The notes: generated by a model not told the origin, from the sequence alone. A stretch of 62,259 nt of DNA from Arthrobacter sp. AZCC_0090 (GCF_014207375.1 NZ_JACHEE010000019.1:1-62259); one strand, 5' to 3'; numbered from the stretch's first letter, positions 42,956-52,867 are shown. Numbers and translations are program-made.

Positions 42956-43822
42956 ATGGTCGTTTTTGTGATCGCTGTGCTGTCGGTTTCGGCGGTGCTG
43001 GTGCCCTTGGTGGCATCTGTGAGCCTTGTCTATCGGGTTGGTGGCGTCGTCAATTTCGGCGCGGGCTACGTCGCTGTTTTCGCCGCGGCGGCATGCGCGT
43101 CATGGACGTCGGCGAGCAGTTCGCTCGTCGGGGCTCTGATGACGCTTATTGCGGGCGCCGTTGTCGGAGCGGTTACCTACTATGTCGCCATCCGCCCGGC
43201 GCAGAAGCGCGGCGTCTCGCCGATCGGGTTGACGCTTGCGTCGCTCGGAGTGGGTCTCATTCTGAATTTCGTGACCCGCTCGATCTTCGGCGGAGCGCCG
43301 ACGGTCGTACAACCGTGGATTTCGGGCACGATCGAGATCTTCGGGTACCGAACTGCTACCCAACGAATTCTCGTGATCATACTGGCAGTGCTGCTGTTGC
43401 TGGTGCTCTGGTTCGTTCTCGACCGTACGCTTGTCGGGCGTTCACTGACGGCCGTTTCGCACGACAACGAACTCGCGGCGATCTACGGCATTCACGGCGA
43501 GCGGTTTCAACTGCTCGCTTGGGTGGTTGCGGGCATCTGCCTCGCCGTCGGGGGAATGTTTCAGGCTAGCCTGGCCAGCGTCTCTGTCGAAGTAGCCCCG
43601 ACCCTGTTGCTCTTCTCGCTGGTGGGCTCGGTGATCGGTGGACTCGGCTCATTGTTCAGCGCCGTCGGCGGGGCGGTGGTCGCGGGAGCCGCGGCCACCG
43701 CGATGGACACGTTCATCGGCCCCGGGCTGCAACTGACAGGCCTCTTCATCGTTCTCACCATCGTGCTCACGTTCAGACCCAATGGACTTTTCACCTTTAG
43801 AGGAACGGCGGAACGAGTATGA
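42956..43822 (+). CDS. HAAT-type ABC importer permease, LivH-like
   Basis: 288 residues with seven or eight membrane helices and the LivH pattern: VYRVGGVVNFGAGYVAVFAA near the start and SLVGSVIGGLGSLFSAVGGA near the end. LivH-like permeases import branched-chain amino acids but also aromatic acids and amides. ATG 42956 stands nine bases after AAGGAG; GTG 42950 is less likely. Overlaps the next gene by four bases. Confidence 0.88.
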   Translation: MVVFVIAVLSVSAVLVPLVASVSLVYRVGGVVNFGAGYVAVFAAAACASWTSASSSLVGALMTLIAGAVVGAVTYYVAIRPAQKRGVSPIGLTLASLGVGLILNFVTRSIFGGAPTVVQPWISGTIEIFGYRTATQRILVIILAVLLLLVLWFVLDRTLVGRSLTAVSHDNELAAIYGIHGERFQLLAWVVAGICLAVGGMFQASLASVSVEVAPTLLLFSLVGSVIGGLGSLFSAVGGAVVAGAAATAMDTFIGPGLQLTGLFIVLTIVLTFRPNGLFTFRGTAERV

Positions 43823-45666
43823 CAAACGCAACGTTCACCAGTCGCTTGGCGGGGCCTACGACTCTGCGTATCGCCGCGCCGATTGTTCTCGCGCTGCTCG
43901 GCTTGAGCGTTTCGGGCAATGCCTATATGGTGCACATCGCGTCGGCGGGCCTGATCGCCTACATCCTGACCGTGTCCTTCAACCTGATCTATGGCTACGC
44001 CGGAATATTCAACATGGCTCTAGTCATGACATATGGCCTTGGCGCGTTCACCAGTGTGTTCCTCGAAGTCAAATTCGGGTTCAATTTCTGGATCGCGCTC
44101 CTCGCGGCGGTGGCGGTCACGACGATTCTGGCGGTGTTGGTCGCTTTGCCGACCCGGCGCCTCAGCGAAGTCTTTCTTGCCATTCAGACTCTTGCCTTCG
44201 CTCTCGCGCTGGCGGAGGTTGTTGTGAACTGGAAGGATTTCAGCGGCGGAACGATCGGCATCTTTCTCATTCCGCCGCCGGATTTCTTCGGGGTTCTGCT
44301 GATCGGCGGGCTGCCGGCGTATTACTGGCTGATCGCCGTCTTCGCCTGGTTGGTGTTCGAGCTGATGCTTCGCATCCAGCGCTCGGCAATGCGACGCAAG
44401 TTCACAGCCCTTCGGGAAGGGCCGCGCATCCTGTCAGCAGTCGGAATCTCATCGAGTTCGACCCGCCTTGTCGCATTCGCGATCTCCGGTGCACTCGCCG
44501 GACTTGCAGGAGTGCTTTTCGCCCACTTCCAGCTCGTGATGGATCTGGACACGTTCAGCTTCACCCGCCTCATCGCCTTGCTTCTGGCTGTCATTCTCGG
44601 CGGTGCCGGCTATTTCTGGGGGCCGCTCTTCGGCGTCGTAGCGCTGGTGGTGATGGATGAAGTGTCACTTGCGACGAGTTCTGCGCAAGACCTCGTGTAC
44701 GGCATCGGCATCCTCGTTCTCGTGATCTTGACGCGTGGCGGCATCGCCGGTGCATTCAGCGATCAATGGGCGCGAATCAAGGGCAGGATCGGGTTGGTCG
44801 AACCTGTCGTGACAGCGTCGGATACGCCGGCGGGGTTGGCGACTGCGGCTGCTTCAGTCATCGAGCGGGTGGAACGCATGGTTCTCACCGAGCGAACGGG
44901 CACGGTTCGGCAACTGGCGCTGACAGACATCAGCGTCAAGTTCGGCGGCAACACTGCTGTCGATCATGCCAGTGTTCAAGTCTCGACCGGCGAGGTCGTT
45001 GGGCTCATCGGCCCGAACGGAGCGGGTAAGACCACGCTTCTCAATACCGTCACCGGTGATGTACCCACCTCGAGCGGTTCGATCGAACTCGACCTAATAG
45101 AACTGATTGGCAGACGCCAGCCGGAGATCGTTCGGCGTGGCATCGGGCGAACCTTCCAGAGTCCGAAATACATTCCCGACCTCTCTGTCGTTGAGAACGT
45201 GATGCTGGGTGGCGACGGGCGGGCGAAGGCGAGTGCGATCGGCCAGGCGGTCTATTCGCCGCAGGCGAGGCGCGATGACAAGAGAATCCAGTCGCGGGCG
45301 ATGGAACTGCTTGCCGACTTCAACATCGCCGGCAGAGCCGAACATCCAGCAGGCGCGCAGCCGTACGGTGTTCTGCGCATGATCGAGATCGCACGCAACC
45401 TGATGCTCGAACCGTCGTTCCTGCTCCTTGACGAGCCAGGGGCAGGGCTCACTGAATTCGAACGAGACGAAGTTGCCGCCATTGTGAGGTTGCTTTCGGA
45501 ACGAGAGATCGGTGTTCTGCTCGTCGATCACAATTTGCCGCTTATCACCGCAGCGTGCGACCGCATCTACGTCTTGCAGACGGGCAAGGTCATTGCTCAC
45601 GGGGTGCCCGCCAAGGTCTTCGCGCAGGACGAAGTCATTTCTGCCTACCTAGGAGTGCCCAAGTGA
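43819..45666 (+). CDS. HAAT-type ABC importer, LivM permease fused to LivG ATPase
   Basis: 615 residues. Residues 1-320 are a LivM permease (FNLIYGYAGIFNMALVMTYG, RLIALLLAVILGGAGYFWGP). Residues 360-615 are an ATPase with Walker A GPNGAGKTT and Walker B FLLLDEPGAGL. The ABC signature reads QPYGVLRMIEIA where LivG proteins have L-S-Y-G-x-Q-R-x-L-E-I-A: the Leu-Ser is lost and the Gln is Leu, a notable deviation. The linker (about 325-355) is Thr/Ala-rich. Fusion ensures equal amounts of both parts. Confidence 0.9.
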   Translation: MTNATFTSRLAGPTTLRIAAPIVLALLGLSVSGNAYMVHIASAGLIAYILTVSFNLIYGYAGIFNMALVMTYGLGAFTSVFLEVKFGFNFWIALLAAVAVTTILAVLVALPTRRLSEVFLAIQTLAFALALAEVVVNWKDFSGGTIGIFLIPPPDFFGVLLIGGLPAYYWLIAVFAWLVFELMLRIQRSAMRRKFTALREGPRILSAVGISSSSTRLVAFAISGALAGLAGVLFAHFQLVMDLDTFSFTRLIALLLAVILGGAGYFWGPLFGVVALVVMDEVSLATSSAQDLVYGIGILVLVILTRGGIAGAFSDQWARIKGRIGLVEPVVTASDTPAGLATAAASVIERVERMVLTERTGTVRQLALTDISVKFGGNTAVDHASVQVSTGEVVGLIGPNGAGKTTLLNTVTGDVPTSSGSIELDLIELIGRRQPEIVRRGIGRTFQSPKYIPDLSVVENVMLGGDGRAKASAIGQAVYSPQARRDDKRIQSRAMELLADFNIAGRAEHPAGAQPYGVLRMIEIARNLMLEPSFLLLDEPGAGLTEFERDEVAAIVRLLSEREIGVLLVDHNLPLITAACDRIYVLQTGKVIAHGVPAKVFAQDEVISAYLGVPK

Positions 45667-46385
45667 ACGCGCCGTTGCTTGACGTTCAGAACATCACCGT
45701 CGCGTACGGGCGGCACAGTCCTGTGCTCAAAGAAATTTCGCTGTCCGTCAATGCCGGCGATGTCGTCGGCCTGGTCGGGATGAACGGGGCAGGCAAATCG
45801 ACGCTCATGTCGTCGATCAGCGGGGCACTGAAGCCGAGTTCGGGCCGGATCTTGTTTGAGGGGGCAGACATCGCGGGCAAGGGCACGGCGGCGCTCGCGC
45901 GCAAAGGCATCGTTGTTCTGCCAGAAGGGCACCGCGTCATCCGCCCACTGACGGTTGATGAGAATCTGCAGATTTCCACGATGTTGCTTCGTCCGGCCGA
46001 GGTGCGAAAGCGACTCTCCGAAGTGCGCGACCTCATCTATGAGTTGTTTCCCGTGCTGCTTGAGCGCAGGAACCAACTCGCCGGCCTTCTTTCCGGTGGA
46101 GAACAGCAGATGCTCTCGGTTTCGCGAGCAATCGTTCAGAACCCAAAACTCCTGTTGCTAGACGAGCCGTCACTGGGACTCGCGCCACTCATCATCGATC
46201 GCATTTACCAATCCCTCGGAGCGCTCCGGGAACGAGGCATGGCGATGCTGATCGTCGAGCAGAACAGCGAGCGGGTCGCCCGCGCCTGCTCGCGGTTGAT
46301 CGTTCTGCGCGATGGCTGCATTTCGATTGAAGGAATCCCCGAAACCCTGACCGGCGCCGTGTTGAACAAAGCCTATTTCGGTTGA
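45663..46385 (+). CDS. HAAT-type ABC importer ATPase, LivF-like
   Basis: 240 residues, GTG start overlapping the previous stop (GTGA). Walker A GMNGAGKST, signature LLSGGEQQMLSVSRA, Walker B LLLLDEPSLGLAP, then the H-loop region replaced by IVEQNSERV as usual for LivF. With the fused LivG it forms the ATPase heterodimer; since the LivG signature is degenerate, this subunit carries the only canonical one. Confidence 0.9.
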   Translation: MNAPLLDVQNITVAYGRHSPVLKEISLSVNAGDVVGLVGMNGAGKSTLMSSISGALKPSSGRILFEGADIAGKGTAALARKGIVVLPEGHRVIRPLTVDENLQISTMLLRPAEVRKRLSEVRDLIYELFPVLLERRNQLAGLLSGGEQQMLSVSRAIVQNPKLLLLDEPSLGLAPLIIDRIYQSLGALRERGMAMLIVEQNSERVARACSRLIVLRDGCISIEGIPETLTGAVLNKAYFG

Positions 46386-46440
46386 TTCCCAGTACTTCAC
46401 ATCGCGCCACCACCGCACTGCACATTCAGAAAGAGAGAAC

Positions 46441-47616
46441 ATGAAGAAGTTATTCGTACCAGCAGCGATTGCAGTCGCTGCTGCGTTGATGCTCGTCGGC
46501 TGCGGCGGGGGAGGCTCTGCATCCAGCAAGCCTGTGGTCGTGGCGTTTCCCGTTCCGCTTACGAGCGGAAACAAGGCAACGGCACAGCAAATGGTCAACG
46601 CGGCCAACCTTGCGGTCTCCAAGATTAACGCCGGGGGCGGTGCTGGTGGTCGTGGGCTGCAGTTGAAGGTCTACGACGACCAGCTCACCGCCGACGCCTC
46701 AGCCCAGGTGGCCCAGCGTGCCCTCACTGTCGATGGCGCCGAAATCTTCGCGGGTGCGTACACGACGATCGAAGGACTGGCCATTCGGCAATTGACCGAC
46801 GCACGCAAAATCGTCTTCATGTCGACTTCGACCATTTCGCCTGCGTTGACTGACGGATCGAAGTACGTCTTCCGCACGACGCACGTTCAGTCCGACTATC
46901 CGAACCAAATGGCTCAGGCGGCGTCAGACCTGAAGCTGAAGAACGTTCTGGTCGTACATGATGATTCACCGAGCGGGTCGTCCTTGTTCGATTCGGTCGA
47001 CAAGGCTCTGACAGCAAAAGGCATCACCGCTGCGGCTCCTGTCGGCTACAAGCTGAACGCGACTGACCTGGCGTCGACGGTGGCGGCCATGCAGGCTGAA
47101 AAGCCCGATGGGGTGATCATCATCGGTTCGTCAGCCGCTGATGCCGGGCTGATGGTGAAGACGATGAATGAACAGGGACTCGTCGTGCCGCTCATCGGAT
47201 TTTCATCGCCCGTTGCACCCGATGCGCTTCGAATCGGTGGTGGCGCGTACAACACTGTTCCCGTCTACAGCATCCAGAACAAGCAGCCCGATAAGCCGCT
47301 CTATGCCGACTTCGCCGCGAAGTACGCCGCTGCGTACGGCGGTACCGAAGCCCAGGCGGCCGGGGGTCTTTCCGAAGCCGCGGGTGAAACCTACGACGGA
47401 TTCATTTCCCTGGCAAAGGCGCTCGATGTGACGAAGGGCGTCACTGACGGTGACGCCCTTCGTGCCGCGCTCAAGGGCCTCGCGCCGTTCGAAGGCGTCT
47501 CCGGAAAAGCGGCTGGCACCATGTCGTTCGCGAACAGTGCGCAAGCGTTCAAAGACGAGATGGTCACGCTGAAATACGACCCGTCGACTCAACTGCTGGT
47601 CGCGTTCAAGCCGTAA
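46441..47616 (+). CDS. HAAT-type ABC importer substrate-binding lipoprotein, LivK-like
   Basis: 391 residues. Lipoprotein signal: MKKLFVPAAIAVAAALMLVGC with lipobox LVGC, Cys21 to be lipidated, then a Gly/Ser linker. The two-lobed type I periplasmic-binding fold follows: FPVPLTSGNKATAQQMVNAAN, FAGAYTTIEGLAIRQ, FRTTHVQSDYPNQM, VLVVHDDSPSG, YDGFISLAKALD. It captures the substrate outside the membrane and defines what cluster 2 degrades, so it is the protein to test for ligand. Confidence 0.9.
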   Translation: MKKLFVPAAIAVAAALMLVGCGGGGSASSKPVVVAFPVPLTSGNKATAQQMVNAANLAVSKINAGGGAGGRGLQLKVYDDQLTADASAQVAQRALTVDGAEIFAGAYTTIEGLAIRQLTDARKIVFMSTSTISPALTDGSKYVFRTTHVQSDYPNQMAQAASDLKLKNVLVVHDDSPSGSSLFDSVDKALTAKGITAAAPVGYKLNATDLASTVAAMQAEKPDGVIIIGSSAADAGLMVKTMNEQGLVVPLIGFSSPVAPDALRIGGGAYNTVPVYSIQNKQPDKPLYADFAAKYAAAYGGTEAQAAGGLSEAAGETYDGFISLAKALDVTKGVTDGDALRAALKGLAPFEGVSGKAAGTMSFANSAQAFKDEMVTLKYDPSTQLLVAFKP

Positions 47617-47630
47617 CCAGCCCCACACGG

Positions 47631-47670
47631 AAGGCCCGCCTCCGCTTCGAACGCCGGGCGGGCTTTCCTT
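47631..47670 (+). terminator. Rho-independent terminator of the importer operon
   Basis: AAGGCCCGCC (47631-47640) pairs with GGCGGGCTTT (47657-47666) through ten pairs with one G-U, loop of 16, followed by CCTTTA. It starts 15 bases after the binding-protein stop. Confidence 0.75.
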
Positions 47671-47678
47671 TACAAAAA

Positions 47679-47697
47679 TAATGAACATGGTAAACTA
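47679..47697. promoter_or_regulatory. Cluster 2 operator site 5
   Basis: On the - strand TAGTTTACCATGTTCATTA, a full match to the consensus, 41 bases before the acyl-CoA ligase start and just after the terminator. Confidence 0.65.
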
Positions 47698-47737
47698 AAT
47701 TCCATTGAACAAGCGCATTCACTGTAAGGAGGCCTTG

Positions 47738-49933
47738 ATGGCCGTCGCTGAACTAACCGCACGCCGAGCACTTGTCACGCCCGATCGCATTCGAGCGTTC
47801 CTCGAGCCTCGAAGCATCGCCATCGTCGGCGCTTCAAGCAGCTCCAGCTGGGCCATCAATCTGATGAACAGTCTCCGTCTCGGGGGCGGGGTGGAAAAGC
47901 TCGTTTTCGTGCATCCGAAATATCCTGAACTTTTTGGGCACCGCACAGTGCCGACGCTGCGCGATCTGACCGAACCGGTCGACATGGCGTTCATCATGGT
48001 GGGGCCGGGCCGGGTCATCGAGATTCTCGAAGACGCGGCGGTCGCGGGCATCCACAATGCCGTGGTTCTCGCGGCCGGGTATGGCGAAACCGGCGAAGAA
48101 GGCCGGTTGCGCCAGCTGGAACTGCAGCGCACGGCCGAAGAGCTCGACATCACCATCATGGGCCCGAACACCATCGGGTTCATCAACGGCACCCTCGGCA
48201 TCGCGCCGTGGGCGGTGGCCTCGCATTATGCGCCCGTCGCGGGGCCGGTGAGCGCCGTATTCGAAAGCGGTTCCATCTCGCGGGCCACTTACGAGTTCGC
48301 TCAGGCGCATGCCGTCGGCATCAGCACGTGGGCTTCGCTCGGCAATTCCGCAGTCATGAACACCCTGGACGTTCTCGACTACCTCGTCGACGATGAATCG
48401 ACGAAATCCATCGCGCTCTTTCTCGAGACCGTGCGCGACCCTGACCGTTTCATCGAGGTTTCTCACCGGGCCCTCGAGGCGGGTAAGCCGGTCGTGGTCT
48501 ACAAGGCAGGACGAAGTGAGGAGGGGATGCGCTCGGCCATGGCACACACGGGCGCGATGGCGACGAATGATGCGGTCGTCGATGCTGCCTTCAAGCAGGC
48601 GGGAATCGTGCGTGTCGAGAGTCTCGAAGAGCTCGTCTCAACAGTCGGGCTGTTGGGTTACACCGACCGTCGGCCCAAGGGCAGGCGCATGGGCGTCGTC
48701 ACGTCGTCCGGCGGCGGCTGCAACGTGATCGCTGACCTGGCGAGCAATCATGACCTGGTTCTGCCCGCATGGGGGAAAGAGACGATCAACGGACTGAGAG
48801 AAATGCTTCCGCCGTTCGCCTCGACCCTCAATCCGCTAGACACGACCGGTTTCGGGCATGCTCGCGAACGGCCGCGGCACACCAAGGCCGAAGACGATCT
48901 GATGGAGATCGCTGCCGAAGACCCCGGAATGGACTTCATTTTCACCATGATGACGCCTCTGCCGCAGGTGAAACCGAGTGATCCTGTCTCCATCGAGAGT
49001 CGCATGGAGATCATCGGACAGATCGCGAAGGCGTCGCCCGTACCGATCTTTTTCTCGTCGAACACCGCGCTCGATATTCACGAGTATCCGCGCGACTTGT
49101 TGCAGAAGAACGGAATCTACCTTCTGCCCGGAGTCGATCTGGCGATGTCGTCGATCGGCTACATGATGCGCTGGATCGACCAGAGCGCGCGCATCCTCGG
49201 GCGAGAGGCTTCGCACGGTGTTCCCGAACGCCCGCAGCAGGTCTTCCCGGTTGGCTCGTGGGACGAAGCAGCGGGGCGTGCCCTTCTCGAATCTGCCGGC
49301 GTGCCGATGGTGCCCGCGCGACTCGTGACGACCGCTGATGAGGCGGCGTCGGCCGCCGCGGAAATGACCGGTCCCGTCGCCATGAAGGTATGCTCAAGGG
49401 ACATTCCGCACAAGTCTGACGTCGGCGGTGTCGCGCTTGGGGTTACAGATGTGGATGCCGCGCGTTCGGCTTTCGACCGCATCATCGAGTCGTCTTCAGC
49501 CAACGTACCGGGCGCGGACATTCGGGGTGTGCTGGTGTCGCCGATGCGCGAACCGGGTCCCGAACTGCTGGTCGGTATCACGGCAGATCCGACGTTCGGC
49601 CCGGTCCTCACGGTGGCTCTGGGCGGCATCTGGGTCGAGACACTGAAAGACAGCAGCATCCGGGTTCTCCCCGTGGTCGCGTCTGACATCGCCGAGATGC
49701 TCGACGAACTCAAGGGGTCTGCTCTGCTGAAGGGCGCTCGGGGAACGGCGCCGGTCGACCTTGAAGCGCTTAGCGAGGCCATTCTCGCGATCAGCCGCGC
49801 CGGCCTCTCCCTGGGCGACCAGCTCGAGGCGCTCGAAGTCAATCCCTTGCGCATCACCAGCCGCGGGGTGGAGGGCCTTGACGTGTTGGTTTCGACGATC
49901 GAGGCCGCGGAGGTCGACCATGTCCAGGCCTGA
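47738..49933 (+). CDS. NDP-forming acyl-CoA synthetase
   Basis: 731 residues, TAAGGAGG before ATG 47738. CoA-binding domain (FLEPRSIAIVGASSSSSW), succinyl-CoA-ligase-like domains with the phospho-histidine in MAHTGAMATND, and a C-terminal ATP-grasp domain (KVCSRDIPHKSDVGGVALG, LLVGITADPTFGPV). This single-chain architecture is shared with ADP-forming acetyl-CoA synthetases and some feruloyl-CoA synthetases. It activates a carboxylic acid with release of ADP or GDP. Overlaps the next CoA transferase gene by 14 bases. Confidence 0.9.
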   Translation: MAVAELTARRALVTPDRIRAFLEPRSIAIVGASSSSSWAINLMNSLRLGGGVEKLVFVHPKYPELFGHRTVPTLRDLTEPVDMAFIMVGPGRVIEILEDAAVAGIHNAVVLAAGYGETGEEGRLRQLELQRTAEELDITIMGPNTIGFINGTLGIAPWAVASHYAPVAGPVSAVFESGSISRATYEFAQAHAVGISTWASLGNSAVMNTLDVLDYLVDDESTKSIALFLETVRDPDRFIEVSHRALEAGKPVVVYKAGRSEEGMRSAMAHTGAMATNDAVVDAAFKQAGIVRVESLEELVSTVGLLGYTDRRPKGRRMGVVTSSGGGCNVIADLASNHDLVLPAWGKETINGLREMLPPFASTLNPLDTTGFGHARERPRHTKAEDDLMEIAAEDPGMDFIFTMMTPLPQVKPSDPVSIESRMEIIGQIAKASPVPIFFSSNTALDIHEYPRDLLQKNGIYLLPGVDLAMSSIGYMMRWIDQSARILGREASHGVPERPQQVFPVGSWDEAAGRALLESAGVPMVPARLVTTADEAASAAAEMTGPVAMKVCSRDIPHKSDVGGVALGVTDVDAARSAFDRIIESSSANVPGADIRGVLVSPMREPGPELLVGITADPTFGPVLTVALGGIWVETLKDSSIRVLPVVASDIAEMLDELKGSALLKGARGTAPVDLEALSEAILAISRAGLSLGDQLEALEVNPLRITSRGVEGLDVLVSTIEAAEVDHVQA

Positions 49934-51209
49934 ACAGATCGCCGAACGGGCGATTGAAGAAACGACGGTGGCCCCGAAAATCGCCTCGCTGCCTGCCGGG
50001 GCACTCGACGGCGTTCGGGTTCTCGACTTCACGCGCTTCATGCAAGGGCCGTATGCGACGCGCATCTTCGCAGACCTCGGTGCCGAAGTCGTGAAAGTGG
50101 AGCGCCCGGGTGGCGAGTGGGACAGGCGTCTTCGCCTTTCACCGGCCGGCTTCGGCGGGTTTTTCCACAGCCTGAACCGGGGCAAGCGCTCGATGGCGGT
50201 CGATATCACAACCGACGAAGGGCGCGAACTCATTCTGAAGTTGGCGGCAACGTGCGATGTCGTGATCGAGAATTTTCGCCCTGGTGTAATGGAGCGTCTC
50301 GGGCTCGGTTACGAGCAGGTGCGGGCCGTGAATCCGAAGGTCATTTTCGCCGCGGCATCGGGTTACGGTCCGCACGGGCCGAACGCAGCCGAGCCGATGT
50401 TTGACATGGTCGCACAGGCGGTTTCGGGCGTATCCGATTTCAACCGCGGGATCGAGGGCGAGCCCCGGCTCGCTACCAGGGGCCTTGCCGACACAGCCGG
50501 TGGCATGTTTCTCGCCATGGCGGTGCTCACCGCCTTGTTCGTTCGCGAACGAACGGGACAAGGCCAGCGAGTGGATGCGTCGCTCATGGGTGCGGCGATC
50601 GGCCTGCACACGGCTGAAGTGACGATTGCACTGGACCAGAACAAGGTTTTCAGGCTCGGCGGCAGCCGAGTCACCTCCACATCGGGCGCATTCAAGGCCG
50701 GCGACGGCAAATGGCTGGTGATCGCGGCGACCGACCAGAAGCTGTGGGTGCATCTCACCGCGGCGCTCGGCCGGCAAGACCTGTTCGAGGACGAAAGGTT
50801 TGCCAAGAGCCGGGCGCGTGAAAAGCAACGCGACATTCTCGAACCGATGATTGAGGAGACATTTCTGACCAAGGGTCGTGACGAGTGGGTCGGGATCTTG
50901 CGGGCAAACAACGTTCCCGTGGCTCTCGTGAACAGCTTTCTCGACCTTGCCGATGACCCGGATGCCCTGGCTAACGGGTACATCGTGGAGCAAGAAGACA
51001 GAAAATGGGGCTCCGTCAAAACGGTGGGACTGCCATTCCATCTCGAGCGAACGCCGGGCCGGCTGGGAACTGTGACGCCTGAACTCGGTGAAGACACGAT
51101 CGAGGAACTCCTCATTGCTGGGCTGACCCGAGAGCAGATCACGGACCTTGCCGCCCGCGGCGTCGTCGAGATCTACACACACGACAACGAAACAGGAGAA
51201 CGCAGATGA
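49920..51209 (+). CDS. CaiB/BaiF-type CoA transferase (class III)
   Basis: 429 residues from ATG 49920. Landmarks VRVLDFTRFMQGPYATRIFADLGAE-type N-terminus, LNRGKRSMAVDI, IENFRPGVMERLGLGYE and the catalytic aspartate in PMFDMVAQAVSG. Clearer match to family than its relative at 41493; the two are only distantly alike, which suggests different acids. The start lies inside the ligase gene and the stop overlaps the first crotonase (ATGA). Confidence 0.9.
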   Translation: MSRPEQIAERAIEETTVAPKIASLPAGALDGVRVLDFTRFMQGPYATRIFADLGAEVVKVERPGGEWDRRLRLSPAGFGGFFHSLNRGKRSMAVDITTDEGRELILKLAATCDVVIENFRPGVMERLGLGYEQVRAVNPKVIFAAASGYGPHGPNAAEPMFDMVAQAVSGVSDFNRGIEGEPRLATRGLADTAGGMFLAMAVLTALFVRERTGQGQRVDASLMGAAIGLHTAEVTIALDQNKVFRLGGSRVTSTSGAFKAGDGKWLVIAATDQKLWVHLTAALGRQDLFEDERFAKSRAREKQRDILEPMIEETFLTKGRDEWVGILRANNVPVALVNSFLDLADDPDALANGYIVEQEDRKWGSVKTVGLPFHLERTPGRLGTVTPELGEDTIEELLIAGLTREQITDLAARGVVEIYTHDNETGERR

Positions 51210-52153
51210 CGCGCTACGGCACAAAAGAGAGCATTGCGGCCGCGCCGCAGCTTGTGCTCTACGAAGTCGACCGGCGAACCGGGGTGGCGACGATTACGCT
51301 CAACCGCCCCGAGAAGCACAACGCGATGAGTGTGCCCATGCGTGATCGAATCGTCGACCTGATGGCAGAGGCCGAAACCGATACCGACGTCAAGGTCATC
51401 ATCTTTCGGGGCAACGGCCGGTCCTTCTGCAGTGGCAACGAGATCAACGAAGAGTGGGGCCAGCGCCGGCCGCACGAACGGCGTCGAACGCTGAATGTCG
51501 GCTACCGATACGGAGCAGACATGGCGTGGGGGCGTCTCGGTTTCAGCCAGGCGATATCGCGCTCGTCGAAGGTGACGATCGCCCAGATCCACGGCTATTG
51601 CGCCGCAGCCGCTTACTTCATGATCGCCTGCAAGTGCGACGTGGTGGTTGCGAGCGACGACGCGAAAATCGGTGCTCTCGAAGCCCGCTTTCTCGGCCCG
51701 GCCGGCGCGGTCGCAAGCGTGCACATCAACCGCATTCTGGGCACGAAGGCTGCCAGGCGCACGGGATTCACGGCCATGCCGATGTCCGGCATCGAAGCAA
51801 AAGACCTCGGCCTGGTGCACCAGACAGCCGCCGTGGCAGACCTCGGCTCCGCAGCGCAAAGCGTTGCCGAGGAGATCGCCCGGAACCCTCTGCAGAAGTT
51901 GCTCTATCTAAAGGCACGAATCAAAGCCGCCGAAGGAGTCATGGACACGAGCGTGCCATCGATTACGGGCCTACTGGTGTCGCACTTCCTGCAGACGGCA
52001 CCCGACGAACTCGATTTCTGGAAAACGGCGAAGGAGGTCGGTGTGGGCGGCGCGCTCGACGCCGACAAGAAGCGGCAAGGGGCGGCCGACCCCCGGGTCA
52101 CGCAGCCCGCACCGACCGCGTCCGCCACAACCACTGCAACAGAGAGGAGCTGA
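51206..52153 (+). CDS. Crotonase family protein 1 of three
   Basis: 315 residues. N-terminal ATITLNRPEKHNAMS is typical; the first oxyanion segment reads SFCSGNEINEEWG and the second HGYCAAAAYFMIACKCDVV. The catalytic loop GALEARFLGPAGAVAS keeps one glutamate. The last 40 residues are Ala/Thr/Pro-rich and probably disordered. AGGAGAACGCAG precedes ATG 51206. Together with the two genes after it, it forms a unit of three divergent crotonases that may perform hydration, ring cleavage or thioester hydrolysis. Confidence 0.85.
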   Translation: MTRYGTKESIAAAPQLVLYEVDRRTGVATITLNRPEKHNAMSVPMRDRIVDLMAEAETDTDVKVIIFRGNGRSFCSGNEINEEWGQRRPHERRRTLNVGYRYGADMAWGRLGFSQAISRSSKVTIAQIHGYCAAAAYFMIACKCDVVVASDDAKIGALEARFLGPAGAVASVHINRILGTKAARRTGFTAMPMSGIEAKDLGLVHQTAAVADLGSAAQSVAEEIARNPLQKLLYLKARIKAAEGVMDTSVPSITGLLVSHFLQTAPDELDFWKTAKEVGVGGALDADKKRQGAADPRVTQPAPTASATTTATERS

Positions 52154-52156
52154 GCC

Positions 52157-52867
52157 GTGGACATCACGATCAAGAATTGGGTGGGCGTCATCGAAGTCGA
52201 CGACTTCTCACCGCTCTCACGCGGCGACGCGGCTTTCGCGACCGAACTGCGCAATGCCGTGGTCGACCTCTCTGACGACGACTTCGTCAAGGTCATCGTT
52301 CTGCGCGCCCGCGGTGACTTCGCTCCGTTCCAGCCGGCCCCCGACCCTGGCGCCTCCGTGATCTTCACCGAGTGGAGCCGCAACTTCGCGGGTGCGGCCG
52401 CGCTATATCAGAGCATGACCTTCTCGAAGAAGGTGATTCTCACCGAGGTCGCGGGGGAATGCGCGGGGGCGGGCAGCTTGCTCGTGCTCTCGTCAGACCT
52501 CACAGTGGCAGCTAGCGACGCGCGGTTCGCCTCGCCGTTCGCAGATCATCCGGAAGCCAACTTCGTGCTGGCGGCGCTCACCATTCGGTTGAACAGGGCC
52601 AAAGCCTGGTTGATTCGCGACTATGGGATCGACGCGGCCCAAGCCGATGCGTTCGGGCTGGTCAATCGGGTCGTCGACCGCGATGACCTGAGCACAACAG
52701 CGCTCGACATGGCCGCCTCGGCGGCCCTGATGCCGCTCGACGGCGTGGTCATGACAAAAATGCTGCAACAGGCGGTGCTCGATGCATCAGGCGTAGGAAG
52801 GGAATTCGATATGGCGAGCTTCTATTCGGCGGGCCTGCTCGTGAGTCACGGAGAAACCAATGAGTGA
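52157..52867 (+). CDS. Crotonase family protein 2 of three, degenerate active site
   Basis: 236 residues, GTG start 3 bases after the previous stop, with GAGGAGC. The fold is recognisable (VIVLRARGDFAPFQ, AGECAGAGSLLVLSSDLTVA, ADAFGLVNRVV), but the N-terminal N-R-P segment is missing, the usual A-F-C-A-G-x-D-L is replaced by DFAPFQPAPDPGA and no clear P-E loop exists (SPFADHPEANFVLA). It may be non-catalytic and act as partner of its neighbours, or use a different chemistry. Confidence 0.78.
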   Translation: MDITIKNWVGVIEVDDFSPLSRGDAAFATELRNAVVDLSDDDFVKVIVLRARGDFAPFQPAPDPGASVIFTEWSRNFAGAAALYQSMTFSKKVILTEVAGECAGAGSLLVLSSDLTVAASDARFASPFADHPEANFVLAALTIRLNRAKAWLIRDYGIDAAQADAFGLVNRVVDRDDLSTTALDMAASAALMPLDGVVMTKMLQQAVLDASGVGREFDMASFYSAGLLVSHGETNE

